In this document: one piece after another, positions 6,786 to 11,564 of the stretch
Layout of the letters: the number at the start of each line of letters is the position of its first letter
Numbering within the stretch: the stretch's first letter is position 1
Source: Methanosarcinales archaeon
GTDB lineage: Archaea; Halobacteriota; Methanosarcinia; Methanosarcinales; Methanogasteraceae
NCBI GenBank assembly: GCA_030672605.1
Contig: DAOVGE010000115.1
Coordinates: forward strand, 1 to 11,564
Direction: 5' to 3'
DNA: 11,564 bases
Notes under the pieces: model-generated
What the model saw: the letters and a program-made list of their open reading frames with translations, nothing else
Databases searched by the model: none
Told to the model about the DNA's origin: nothing
Translations under genes and position numbers: made by a program

Positions 6786-7184
6786 TCAAACGACGATCGA
6801 CGCTGCTGATGCTATCTTCGGGAACCGCTCTGCCACCTCTCTTGCGACCGGTCCTTTGATCTCTGTTCCTTTTGGTATGCCGTCGTCGTCGGTGATCACC
6901 ACTGCATTGTCCTCAAAGGAGACACGCATCCCGTCCGGGCGTTTGTACTCCTTCTTCTGCCGAATCACAACAGCACGCATGATCTGCTTGCGCATATCCG
7001 GAGTCCCTTTCTTCACAGATACAACGAGCATGTCCCCGATTCCGGCTTTTGGATAGCGGTTCTTCACGCCGCGGTACCCCACAACCGAGATGACTCCGAC
7101 AACCCGTGCGCCGGTGTTGTCCACGCAGTTCAGTTTCGCGCCGGTGTTGAGCGGGCGGGTCATTGATGCACGGATGCCTTTCAT
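6786..7184 (-). CDS. rpl14: 50S ribosomal protein L14 (uL14)
   Basis: This is the universal large-subunit protein L14, 132 residues, the usual archaeal length. It binds 23S rRNA at the subunit interface and near the factor-binding region. Diagnostic stretches are LNCVDNTGARVVGVI (residues 18-32), GDMLVVSVKKGTPDMRKQI, AVVIRQKKEYKRPDGMRVSFEDNA (split here over the central region), IPKGTEIKGPVAREV and the C-terminal PKIASAASIVV. The ATG overlaps the S17 stop in an ATGA junction, indicating translational coupling. In most archaea L24 and S4e follow directly; here the operon stops at L14 and non-coding repeat sequence follows. Confidence 0.97.
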   Translation of the reverse strand: MKGIRASMTRPLNTGAKLNCVDNTGARVVGVISVVGYRGVKNRYPKAGIGDMLVVSVKKGTPDMRKQIMRAVVIRQKKEYKRPDGMRVSFEDNAVVITDDDGIPKGTEIKGPVAREVAERFPKIASAASIVV

Positions 7185-7501
7185 GCCCGCGCCACCACCA
7201 CAAAGGACTTGGTCTTGCTAATCGGGCGACATTCAGCGATCCTGACGACGTCGCCTTCTTTTGCATTGATGCATGGCGGGTTGTGGGCGTGGATTCTCGA
7301 TCTGCGCTTTTCGTACCGCTCATACTTGAATACTTTCTTCTCGTAATTGCGCTCGACCACTACGGTCTTGCCCATCCTGGAACTGATGACAACACCATCC
7401 AGCGTCTGCCCGCGAACCGGAAGTGTGCCATGGAACGGACAATTCGGGTCATCGCATTCCGTTGCAGGCACAGGCACACTCAATCCAATATTTCTGGTCA
7501 T
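7181..7501 (-). CDS. rps17: 30S ribosomal protein S17 (uS17)
   Basis: This is primary 16S rRNA-binding protein S17, 106 residues, an OB-fold protein acting early in small-subunit assembly. The archaeal-type N-terminus is clear: CDDPNCPFHGTLPVRG (residues 16-31), followed by the core GVVISSRMGKTVVVERNY and RRSRIHAHNPPCINAKEGDVVRIAECRPISKTKSFVVV. C16, C21 and H24 are the conserved-looking polar cluster of the archaeal extension. Its start overlaps the Rpp29 stop and its stop overlaps the L14 start, both as ATGA junctions, so all three are probably translated from one message with coupling. Confidence 0.97.
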   Translation of the reverse strand: MTRNIGLSVPVPATECDDPNCPFHGTLPVRGQTLDGVVISSRMGKTVVVERNYEKKVFKYERYEKRRSRIHAHNPPCINAKEGDVVRIAECRPISKTKSFVVVARA

Positions 7502-7827
7502 CGATTACTCCTTAATTTCTTTGCAATTCTGTCTTCCGGACGTGCGACCAGCAATCCTCCGTCGATTTTGGTCCTGCTGCCGTCCGGCAGACCGAAGATG
7601 AATGTAGTATGTGATTTCGGGACGATCTTGTCAGAGAACCGTGCGCCCAACCCGCAATCGCCCGAATAGGACGGGGATTGTGAATTGACTATGAGCGTGT
7701 TTCTTGTCTCATCAACCACCGTACCCGCAATTCCGATCATGTCAGCGTTTGAACTATCCACAACCGCGGTCTCGAGACCGATTAAGGTATGGAATACCAC
7801 GTTCTCGGGCGTGATTGCGTGTGTCAT
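7498..7827 (-). CDS. rnp1: RNase P protein component 1 (Rpp29/Pop4 family)
   Basis: This is an archaeal homologue of Rpp29/Pop4, a protein subunit of RNase P that helps the RNA subunit process the 5' ends of tRNAs. It has 109 residues. The signature stretches are HTLIGLETAVVDSSN (residues 13-27), IGIAGTVVDETRNTLIV (31-47), VPKSHTTFIF (69-78) and LPDGSRTKIDGGLLVARPEDRIAKKL (80-105, quoted here only as the family's hallmark end). Residues 48-68 (with YSGDCGLGARF) look about a dozen residues longer than the usual loop between two strands. The gene starts inside the L29 stop (ATGA overlap). Archaeal ribosomal clusters typically have this gene between L29 and S17, often with an aIF1/SUI1 gene before it, which is missing here. 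Confidence 0.93.
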   Translation of the reverse strand: MTHAITPENVVFHTLIGLETAVVDSSNADMIGIAGTVVDETRNTLIVNSQSPSYSGDCGLGARFSDKIVPKSHTTFIFGLPDGSRTKIDGGLLVARPEDRIAKKLRSNR

Positions 7828-8024
7828 AATCCTCTCTCGTTCTGAATCGTCTTGATCTGCGCAATGGTACGCCTCAGGTTCCCGATCAACCCGGGGTTCT
7901 CGGGCGCGCCGCCGGTTGCGGCAAGCGCGCGTTCTCGGATCAGGTCCAGGTGCAGTGATTCAAGCTCGTCGAGCATCTCGTGCGGGCTCATGTTCCTGAT
8001 CTCTTCTGATCTCAACATCGCCAT
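7824..8024 (-). CDS. rpl29: 50S ribosomal protein L29 (uL29)
   Basis: This is small helical large-subunit protein L29, 66 residues, located near the peptide exit tunnel. The sequence shows LRSEEIRNMSPHEMLDELE near the N-terminus, LHLDLIRERALAATGGAPENPGLIGNLRRTIAQIKTIQNE afterwards (the family's two-helix pattern, with the typical GG..ENPG turn). I use ATG 8022-8024; GGAGG (complement of 8034-8038) lies 9 nt upstream, within the end of S3. The alternative ATG at 8016-8018 would remove two residues. The stop codon overlaps the Rpp29 start. Confidence 0.95.
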   Translation of the reverse strand: MAMLRSEEIRNMSPHEMLDELESLHLDLIRERALAATGGAPENPGLIGNLRRTIAQIKTIQNERGL

Positions 8025-8028
8025 CTGC

Positions 8029-9153
8029 TCAAGCCTCCTCTGTCTTCTTGTGTACGACCGCCATCACATGCCAGTCAATACCATCGTGCCTGTGCTCCCA
8101 GGCGCCATCGACATTGCGGGTCTCTGGCTTGTCAGCAAGCAACCCCTCTGTTTCACCTGGAGATTGTTCTGGTTGTGTGGTGTCTGTGTTGGCGTCATCG
8201 GGGATGCCCTCTGTTTCACCTGGAGACTCAATGCTTGGTGTCGTCACCTCGTCGGCGACAGTTTCCTCAATTGTGGATAGCTCCGGTTCCCCGGTAACGT
8301 CCACAGTGTCAAGAGCCTCTTCGGCAACGGTTTCTGCGGTGCTGAGTGTCTCCTCAACAACGATTTCCTCTGCAACGGGCGCCTCTACCACCCCAGTAAC
8401 AGGTGCCTCCTCTATAGCTTCTGTAGGTAGTTCCTCAATTGCATCCTCAATGTCCGGTGCCTCGTCAGAAACGATCTCCTCGACAGTAGGGGTGTCTTCC
8501 GCAACCACCGACCCGGCAGATAGTTCACTCACATCTGCAGCTACATCCTCAGGTGGTTCGACCTCTACGAGGGCAAAGACATCCGGCAGCACGGTACCCG
8601 GCAGCACGATCTGGATGCTGCATCCGATTGTGCCGAGCTTCATGACCGCTGTTGCAAAACCGTGCTGAACGATCTGCTCCGCCGGCTTCCCGGCATGCAC
8701 GATATAGCCATCGACGATCTTCTCAACCCGCGATCTCGGACCTGTAAGCTTTCCGGAGAGCACAATCCTGCACCCAAGCGCCCTTGATTCCATAATTCTG
8801 CGGAGCGTTGAGTGTGCCGCCTTTCTGAAGTACCAGCCGCGCTCGAGCGCGCTTGCGATCCGTGATGCCATCAACTGCGCATTCAGCTCCGGGACATTCA
8901 CATTCTGCACATCAATCTGCGGATTATCAAGAGCATAAAACTGATTCAGATCCCTTGTCAGTTGGCGAACCAATTTTCCGCCCTTTCCAATAACCATTCC
9001 AGGTTTCTCCGCAAAAATCGTGATCTGAGTTCCCATCGGCGTCCTGTTCATCGTCATTCCGGCGTAACCCGCACGATTGAGTTGTCTGGCAAAGTATTCA
9101 CCCATTCTCGCCTTGGTGAGACCTTGTTGCACAAACTTTCGTTCGACTGCCAT
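8029..9153 (-). CDS. rps3: 30S ribosomal protein S3 (uS3) with long acidic C-terminal extension
   Basis: This is small-subunit protein S3, which lines the mRNA entry site. The N-terminal ~195 residues are normal: a type II KH domain with GKGG at 56-59, then NAQLMASRIASALERGW, ALGCRIVLSGKLTGPRSR and VMKLGTIGCSIQIVLP. Total length is 374. Residues ~196-374 form a low-complexity tail rich in E, T, V, A, D and S and almost free of Lys until near the end, where it becomes His/Trp-containing and closes with AVVHKKTEEA. SPGETEG occurs twice, from a 20-bp direct repeat. Acidic S3 tails occur in some archaea, but this one seems long. The start codon is 1 bp after the L22 stop, with GGAGGAG (complement of 9161-9167) in the L22 end. 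The tail is in frame with the core and has no sign of frameshift. Confidence 0.95.
   Translation of the reverse strand: MAVERKFVQQGLTKARMGEYFARQLNRAGYAGMTMNRTPMGTQITIFAEKPGMVIGKGGKLVRQLTRDLNQFYALDNPQIDVQNVNVPELNAQLMASRIASALERGWYFRKAAHSTLRRIMESRALGCRIVLSGKLTGPRSRVEKIVDGYIVHAGKPAEQIVQHGFATAVMKLGTIGCSIQIVLPGTVLPDVFALVEVEPPEDVAADVSELSAGSVVAEDTPTVEEIVSDEAPDIEDAIEELPTEAIEEAPVTGVVEAPVAEEIVVEETLSTAETVAEEALDTVDVTGEPELSTIEETVADEVTTPSIESPGETEGIPDDANTDTTQPEQSPGETEGLLADKPETRNVDGAWEHRHDGIDWHVMAVVHKKTEEA
8144..8226 (-). repeat. Short in-frame repeat in the S3 tail
   Basis: A 20-bp sequence beginning CCCTCTGTTTC on the plus strand occurs identically at 8144-8163 and 8207-8226. The offset of 63 bp is 21 codons, so both encode SPGETEG in frame. 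It suggests the tail has grown by slippage or unequal exchange. Confidence 0.8.
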
Positions 9154-9154
9154 G

Positions 9155-9607
9155 TTACAACTCCTCCAGGATCAATTCAACTGTCACCGTTTCGGTGTTC
9201 TTCGCAGTTGCACGCCCCATGGCGCGTGGCATGATTCCACGGATCGTTCTGCCTCTCTTTGATGCAGCGTGTGATATTCTCATGCGGTCGGGCTCGAGAC
9301 CTTTGTCCTCGGCGCTGTTCTCAGCATTGGTGAGAACCTTGAGTATCTCAGATGCCGCACGTACCGGATACCTGCCCGCAGCCATCTTGCCACGACGGTG
9401 TCCGACGCCGTGGTTATAGCGTCTGAACGGAACTGCCTGCTTGAACGCAATTACGTCTTCGAGGTACCCTTTCGCAGCTGGTGTGCGCATATTCTTGATC
9501 GTTGTGCATATCTCCCTCGAGTGCTTTGGTGAGATATGCAGTTCATACCCCATCGCTTTTGATGATCTCGTCGGATCTGACTTGCGTGAATACTTGACCC
9601 TTGACAT
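9155..9607 (-). CDS. rpl22: 50S ribosomal protein L22 (uL22)
   Basis: This is large-subunit protein L22, which lines the exit tunnel. It has 150 residues, normal for archaea. Recognisable parts are the N-terminal VKYSRKSDPTRSSKAMG, HISPKHSREICTTIKN, AVPFRRYNHGVGHR, AAGRYPVRAASEILKVL (the helix of the family core) and GRTIRGIMPRAMGRATAKN, which forms the tunnel-reaching loop region. ATG 9605-9607 has GGAG in AAGGAGATACA just upstream. The gene is separated from S19 by a 100-bp spacer, unlike the other junctions in this operon, and is followed after 1 bp by S3. Confidence 0.97.
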   Translation of the reverse strand: MSRVKYSRKSDPTRSSKAMGYELHISPKHSREICTTIKNMRTPAAKGYLEDVIAFKQAVPFRRYNHGVGHRRGKMAAGRYPVRAASEILKVLTNAENSAEDKGLEPDRMRISHAASKRGRTIRGIMPRAMGRATAKNTETVTVELILEEL

Positions 9608-9707
9608 TGTATCTCCTTATCGTGATTTTTCGGTGTATTTTTCTGCTGATCTGCCGCTTAATCGCTATTTGATCACTGTTCCGCAGCGCATCATATTTCA
9701 CATCACA
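9608..9707 (-). promoter_or_regulatory. Unusual 100-bp spacer between S19 and L22
   Basis: This spacer is much longer than other junctions in the operon. It contains an A-rich, TATA-like segment on the minus strand (complement of 9634-9645, AAAAATACACC) about 30 bp upstream of the L22 start, and it holds half of a 10-bp inverted repeat: TGCCGCTTAA at 9652-9661 with TTAAGCGGCA at 9712-9721 at the end of S19. It could be an internal promoter or a processing/attenuation site. The evidence is weak. Confidence 0.3.
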
Positions 9708-10121
9708 TCACTTAAGCGGCACGAACTTGCTTGATCTTGTCGCACCGACACCCGCGCTACCGTGTCTCACAATATGCCGGGTAAGCGAATACTCGCCGAC
9801 GTAATGACCAATCATCTCAGGTTGCACCGATACTCTATTAAACTGTTTGCCGTCGTGGATTTCGAGTTCAATTCCAATCATGTCCGGAAGAATGATCATG
9901 TCTCTGAGATGTGTCCGTATCATGGTGTCTCCGTCCTTGACACGCTGCATCAACTGCTTATGCCTGTCGTTGAAACCTCTTCGAATCTTTCTGCGCTGAG
10001 ATGCAGGTAACAGATCCGCAAACTCATCCATGGACAACTTCTTCAGGCTTTCGACAGTATGCCCCCGGTACGTGAATTCGCCCTTCCTTCTCGGTATCTT
10101 CTTCTTTGTCTTCTTAACCAT
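9708..10121 (-). CDS. rps19: 30S ribosomal protein S19 (uS19)
   Basis: This is small-subunit head protein S19, 137 residues, of archaeal/eukaryotic (S15e-like) length. Diagnostic stretches are FTYRGHTVESLKKLSMDEF (residues 16-34), LPASQRRKIRRGF, DGDTMIRTHLRDMIILPDMIGI and the strongly conserved HDGKQFNRVSVQPEMIGHYVGEY with TRHIVRHGSAGVGATRSSKFVPLK behind it (domain end). The basic N-terminus (MVKKTKKKIPRR) is typical. The start codon is 18 bp after the L2 stop, with a GGGGTGG-type purine stretch upstream. A 100-bp gap follows before L22. Confidence 0.97.
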   Translation of the reverse strand: MVKKTKKKIPRRKGEFTYRGHTVESLKKLSMDEFADLLPASQRRKIRRGFNDRHKQLMQRVKDGDTMIRTHLRDMIILPDMIGIELEIHDGKQFNRVSVQPEMIGHYVGEYSLTRHIVRHGSAGVGATRSSKFVPLK

Positions 10122-10139
10122 GTTTTGCCACCCCGTACT

Positions 10140-10850
10140 CTAACGCTTCCCGGTACGCCTCGATGCGATGCTCCCGACCTTCCGACCTGGAGGTGTCCTT
10201 CTGCTCACGCTCTTTGGTCGTCCGGGATGCTTCCGATTGCCGCCACCGAATGGGTGATCGATCACATTCATGGCAACTCCACTCGTGCGTGGATACTTCG
10301 CTGCGCGGGTCTTGAGTTTGTGGAACTTCTTGCCTGCCTTAACAAATGGCTTGTCAGTACGACCGCCACCAGCAACCACGCCGATCATTGCTCTGCAGCG
10401 CGGGTGCAGCCATTTCATCAATCCGGATGGCATCTGCACCAGCGTCTTACCAAGATCGTGGGTGACCAGAAGCCCATAAGTGCCGGAAGCCCTTGCAAAA
10501 TGCCCACCATCTCCAGGATGAGATTCGATGTTGCATACAGGCGTGCCCTCTGGAATCTCAGCCAGTGGCAGCGTATTTCCAAGCTTGATCTCAGCCCCTA
10601 TGCCACATTCGATCTCCTGCCCGACAGACGTCCCCTCACATACAAGAATCAGACGTTCTTCGCCGTTTCCGAAAGAAATCCGTGCTATCGGCGCGGATCT
10701 TGCTGGGTCGTGTAGAATCTCAACAACCTCCGCAACGATTGTGGTGTCGCTCATGCGCGGGTGAGTAAGCTTTGCCTTGTACTTGTGAGAGGGTGCCGTG
10801 TATGTCGGCGTTCCGCGCCCCCTGTTCTGTGATATAAGTCGTTTTCCCAT
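10140..10850 (-). CDS. rpl2: 50S ribosomal protein L2 (uL2)
   Basis: This is large-subunit protein L2, needed for subunit association and for the peptidyl transferase region. It has 236 residues, the archaeal length. Conserved parts include the N-terminal GKRLISQNRGRGTPTY, RISFGNGEERLILVCEG, IPEGTPVCNIESHPGDGG (residues 99-116) and ARASGTYGLLV. The C-terminal signature HPFGGGNRKHPGRP (199-212) includes the conserved histidine H208. A Shine-Dalgarno-like GGTGAG (complement of 10856-10861) overlaps the L23 stop codon, so translation of L2 probably follows L23 directly. Confidence 0.98.
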   Translation of the reverse strand: MGKRLISQNRGRGTPTYTAPSHKYKAKLTHPRMSDTTIVAEVVEILHDPARSAPIARISFGNGEERLILVCEGTSVGQEIECGIGAEIKLGNTLPLAEIPEGTPVCNIESHPGDGGHFARASGTYGLLVTHDLGKTLVQMPSGLMKWLHPRCRAMIGVVAGGGRTDKPFVKAGKKFHKLKTRAAKYPRTSGVAMNVIDHPFGGGNRKHPGRPKSVSRRTPPGRKVGSIASRRTGKR

Positions 10851-10860
10851 TACTACTCAC

Positions 10861-11109
10861 CTAAAATAACCCTATTCTGGTGGCAAGATCATTTGCCGCA
10901 TCATCTTTCACGAACGTTACGATCGCTTTCTTCTTGCCCTTTGGCGTGATCATTGTCCTGATTGAAGCTACATCGAACCCGTAGATCCCTTCAATATCTC
11001 TTTTGATCTGGTTCTTGGTTGCATTCACGTCTACGATGAACTGGAGTTTATTGTCCTCCTCCAGTTGTATAGTTGCTTTTTCTGTAATGAACGGGTATTC
11101 GATTGTCAT
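10861..11109 (-). CDS. rpl23: 50S ribosomal protein L23 (uL23)
   Basis: This is large-subunit protein L23, at the tunnel exit, where it docks targeting factors such as SRP. It has 82 residues, typical for archaea. The sequence shows the family pattern: YPFITEKAT (residues 5-13), LQFIVDVNATKNQIKRDIEGIYG (23-45) and VASIRTMITPKGKKKAIVTF. It is the first gene of the minus-strand operon here, starting at ATG 11107-11109 with GAGTGAT upstream. In most archaea L3 and L4 precede it; neither is present, and it has its own likely promoter. Confidence 0.96.
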   Translation of the reverse strand: MTIEYPFITEKATIQLEEDNKLQFIVDVNATKNQIKRDIEGIYGFDVASIRTMITPKGKKKAIVTFVKDDAANDLATRIGLF

Positions 11110-11146
11110 GGCATCACTCTTGTATTTCCATACATAATGATTGCCG

Positions 11147-11164
11147 TGTACTTTAATATTTGTG
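11147..11164 (-). promoter_or_regulatory. Likely promoter (TATA box) of the L23-L14 operon
   Basis: Read on the minus strand, CAAATATTAAAG (complement of ~11151-11162) is a good archaeal box A. It lies about 40-50 bp before the L23 start, which would place transcription initiation near 11130 and give a leader of roughly 20 nt that keeps the GAGTGAT ribosome-binding sequence (11112-11118). No other candidate is as good in this gap. Confidence 0.5.
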
Positions 11165-11227
11165 ATGGGTCAGCAGAGACTCTTGCTGTCTCTCACCCCA
11201 ATCTCAACATTCATAGAACTTGCGGGC

Positions 11228-11241
11228 ATGGCACTATCTGA
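11228..11241. repeat. Fragment shared with the 6.5-kb repeat region
   Basis: ATGGCACTATCTGA is identical to 6534-6547, inside element B, and the next ~15 bases (AAATCAGTGAATT against AAATCAAGTGATT) differ mainly by single-base indels. It may be a decayed third relative of the elements at 348-804 and 6514-6755. A short chance match cannot be excluded. Confidence 0.4.
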
Positions 11242-11419
11242 GAAATCAGTGAATTGTGTCGATTACCGGATCACTATAGAACAGACTCGTGATGATTTCC
11301 AATGCTGTTCAATCCTTTCCGACTGAAAGAAATTGGGACCAGTTTTTACTATGGCACAGTATTCATTCTCGGACGATTCGTAACAAGTCTTAATAAAAAC
11401 ATCGCCCATCCAATCGTAC

Positions 11420-11564
11420 ATGCCTGAACGAAAACTGATTATTGAAGTCGAGATCAACGATGACGCAGTCAATAGCATAGAAGATCTCGAACGGGAGATT
11501 CTTGCCCAGGACATCTGCGGGCAGGCGGCAAGGAAGTATCTCGACAGTTTGCAGGATGATCTGG
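11420..11564 (+). CDS. Unidentified partial protein, N-terminal 48 residues
   Basis: The frame opens with ATG at 11420-11422 and stays open to the window edge, encoding 48 residues that begin MPERKLIIEVEIND and include DLEREILAQDI and RKYLDSLQDDL. The composition is acidic and helical-looking. It faintly recalls the N-termini of some transposases (ISH6/ISKra4-like), but this is a weak impression and I do not assign a family. A TATA-like CTTAATAAAA at 11389-11398 sits about 25 bp upstream, so the transcript may be nearly leaderless; no Shine-Dalgarno is visible. It is divergent from the ribosomal operon and occupies the place where L4 would be expected. Confidence 0.5.
   Translation, partial: MPERKLIIEVEINDDAVNSIEDLEREILAQDICGQAARKYLDSLQDDL

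Larger units (their letters stand above)
11110..11419. other. Divergent intergenic region between L23 and the right-edge gene
   Basis: This 310-bp gap holds no supportable gene and no trace of L4. Near the L23 side is the likely operon promoter. At 11228-11241 the 14 bases ATGGCACTATCTGA repeat exactly a segment at 6534-6547, and the following bases remain similar. At the right end, CTTAATAAAA (11389-11398) is TATA-like for the plus-strand gene at 11420. Confidence 0.6.

Noticed and set aside
8048..8668. 206-codon plus-strand ORF opposite the S3 tail, rich in Ser/Thr
   Set aside because: It is the antisense shadow of the repetitive acidic tail codons of S3; the S3 frame continues directly from a clear KH core.
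11141..11326. 61-codon plus-strand ORF upstream of L23
   Set aside because: It overlaps the likely promoter region, has no ribosome-binding site and no recognisable sequence.

Overview
The window is archaeal. A minus-strand run of archaeal-type ribosomal protein genes, containing the gene for the RNase P protein Rpp29, occupies about 6.79-11.11 kb. A methanogenesis-marker gene (mtxX) lies beside a PocR/GAF/PAS hybrid histidine kinase of the kind common in Methanosarcinales and related lineages. Together these suggest a methanogen, or a related methane- or alkane-metabolising archaeon of the Halobacteriota. The genus cannot be fixed from the sequence alone.

Layout, left to right. Bases 1-894 hold no convincing gene and are full of short phased repeats and hairpins. 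A small DUF2103-like gene (895-1209, minus) is divergent from a large sensor kinase gene (1392-5384, plus). The kinase overlaps mtxX (5371-6192, plus) by 14 bp, so the two probably form one translationally coupled operon. Bases 6193-6785 are a second repeat-rich spacer, sharing diverged pieces with the first. From 6786 to 11109 on the minus strand, in transcription order, run L23, L2, S19, L22, S3, L29, Rpp29, S17 and L14. Most are joined by short gaps or ATGA overlaps, and there is one odd 100-bp spacer between S19 and L22. Bases 11110-11419 carry the probable L23 promoter. An unidentified plus-strand gene begins at 11420 and runs off the right edge.

The ribosomal genes supply the middle of the classical S10/spc-type archaeal cluster, but both flanks are broken. 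L4 is not upstream of L23, L24 does not follow L14, and the small aIF1/SUI1 gene often found between L29 and Rpp29 is absent. S3 carries an unusually long acidic tail of about 175 residues. The kinase contains two nearly identical PAS domains encoded by a 349-bp direct repeat.

The most unusual signal is a set of intergenic arrays built from units of the form (C-A/G-C) plus a purine- or AT-rich tail. Unit length is nearly constant within an array: 8 nt for CGCAAAGA-like, 9 nt for CACAGAG-like and about 10 nt for CACAGATT-like units. Several arrays are folded into palindromes, and two form the ends of possible non-autonomous elements lying just 3' of minus-strand genes.
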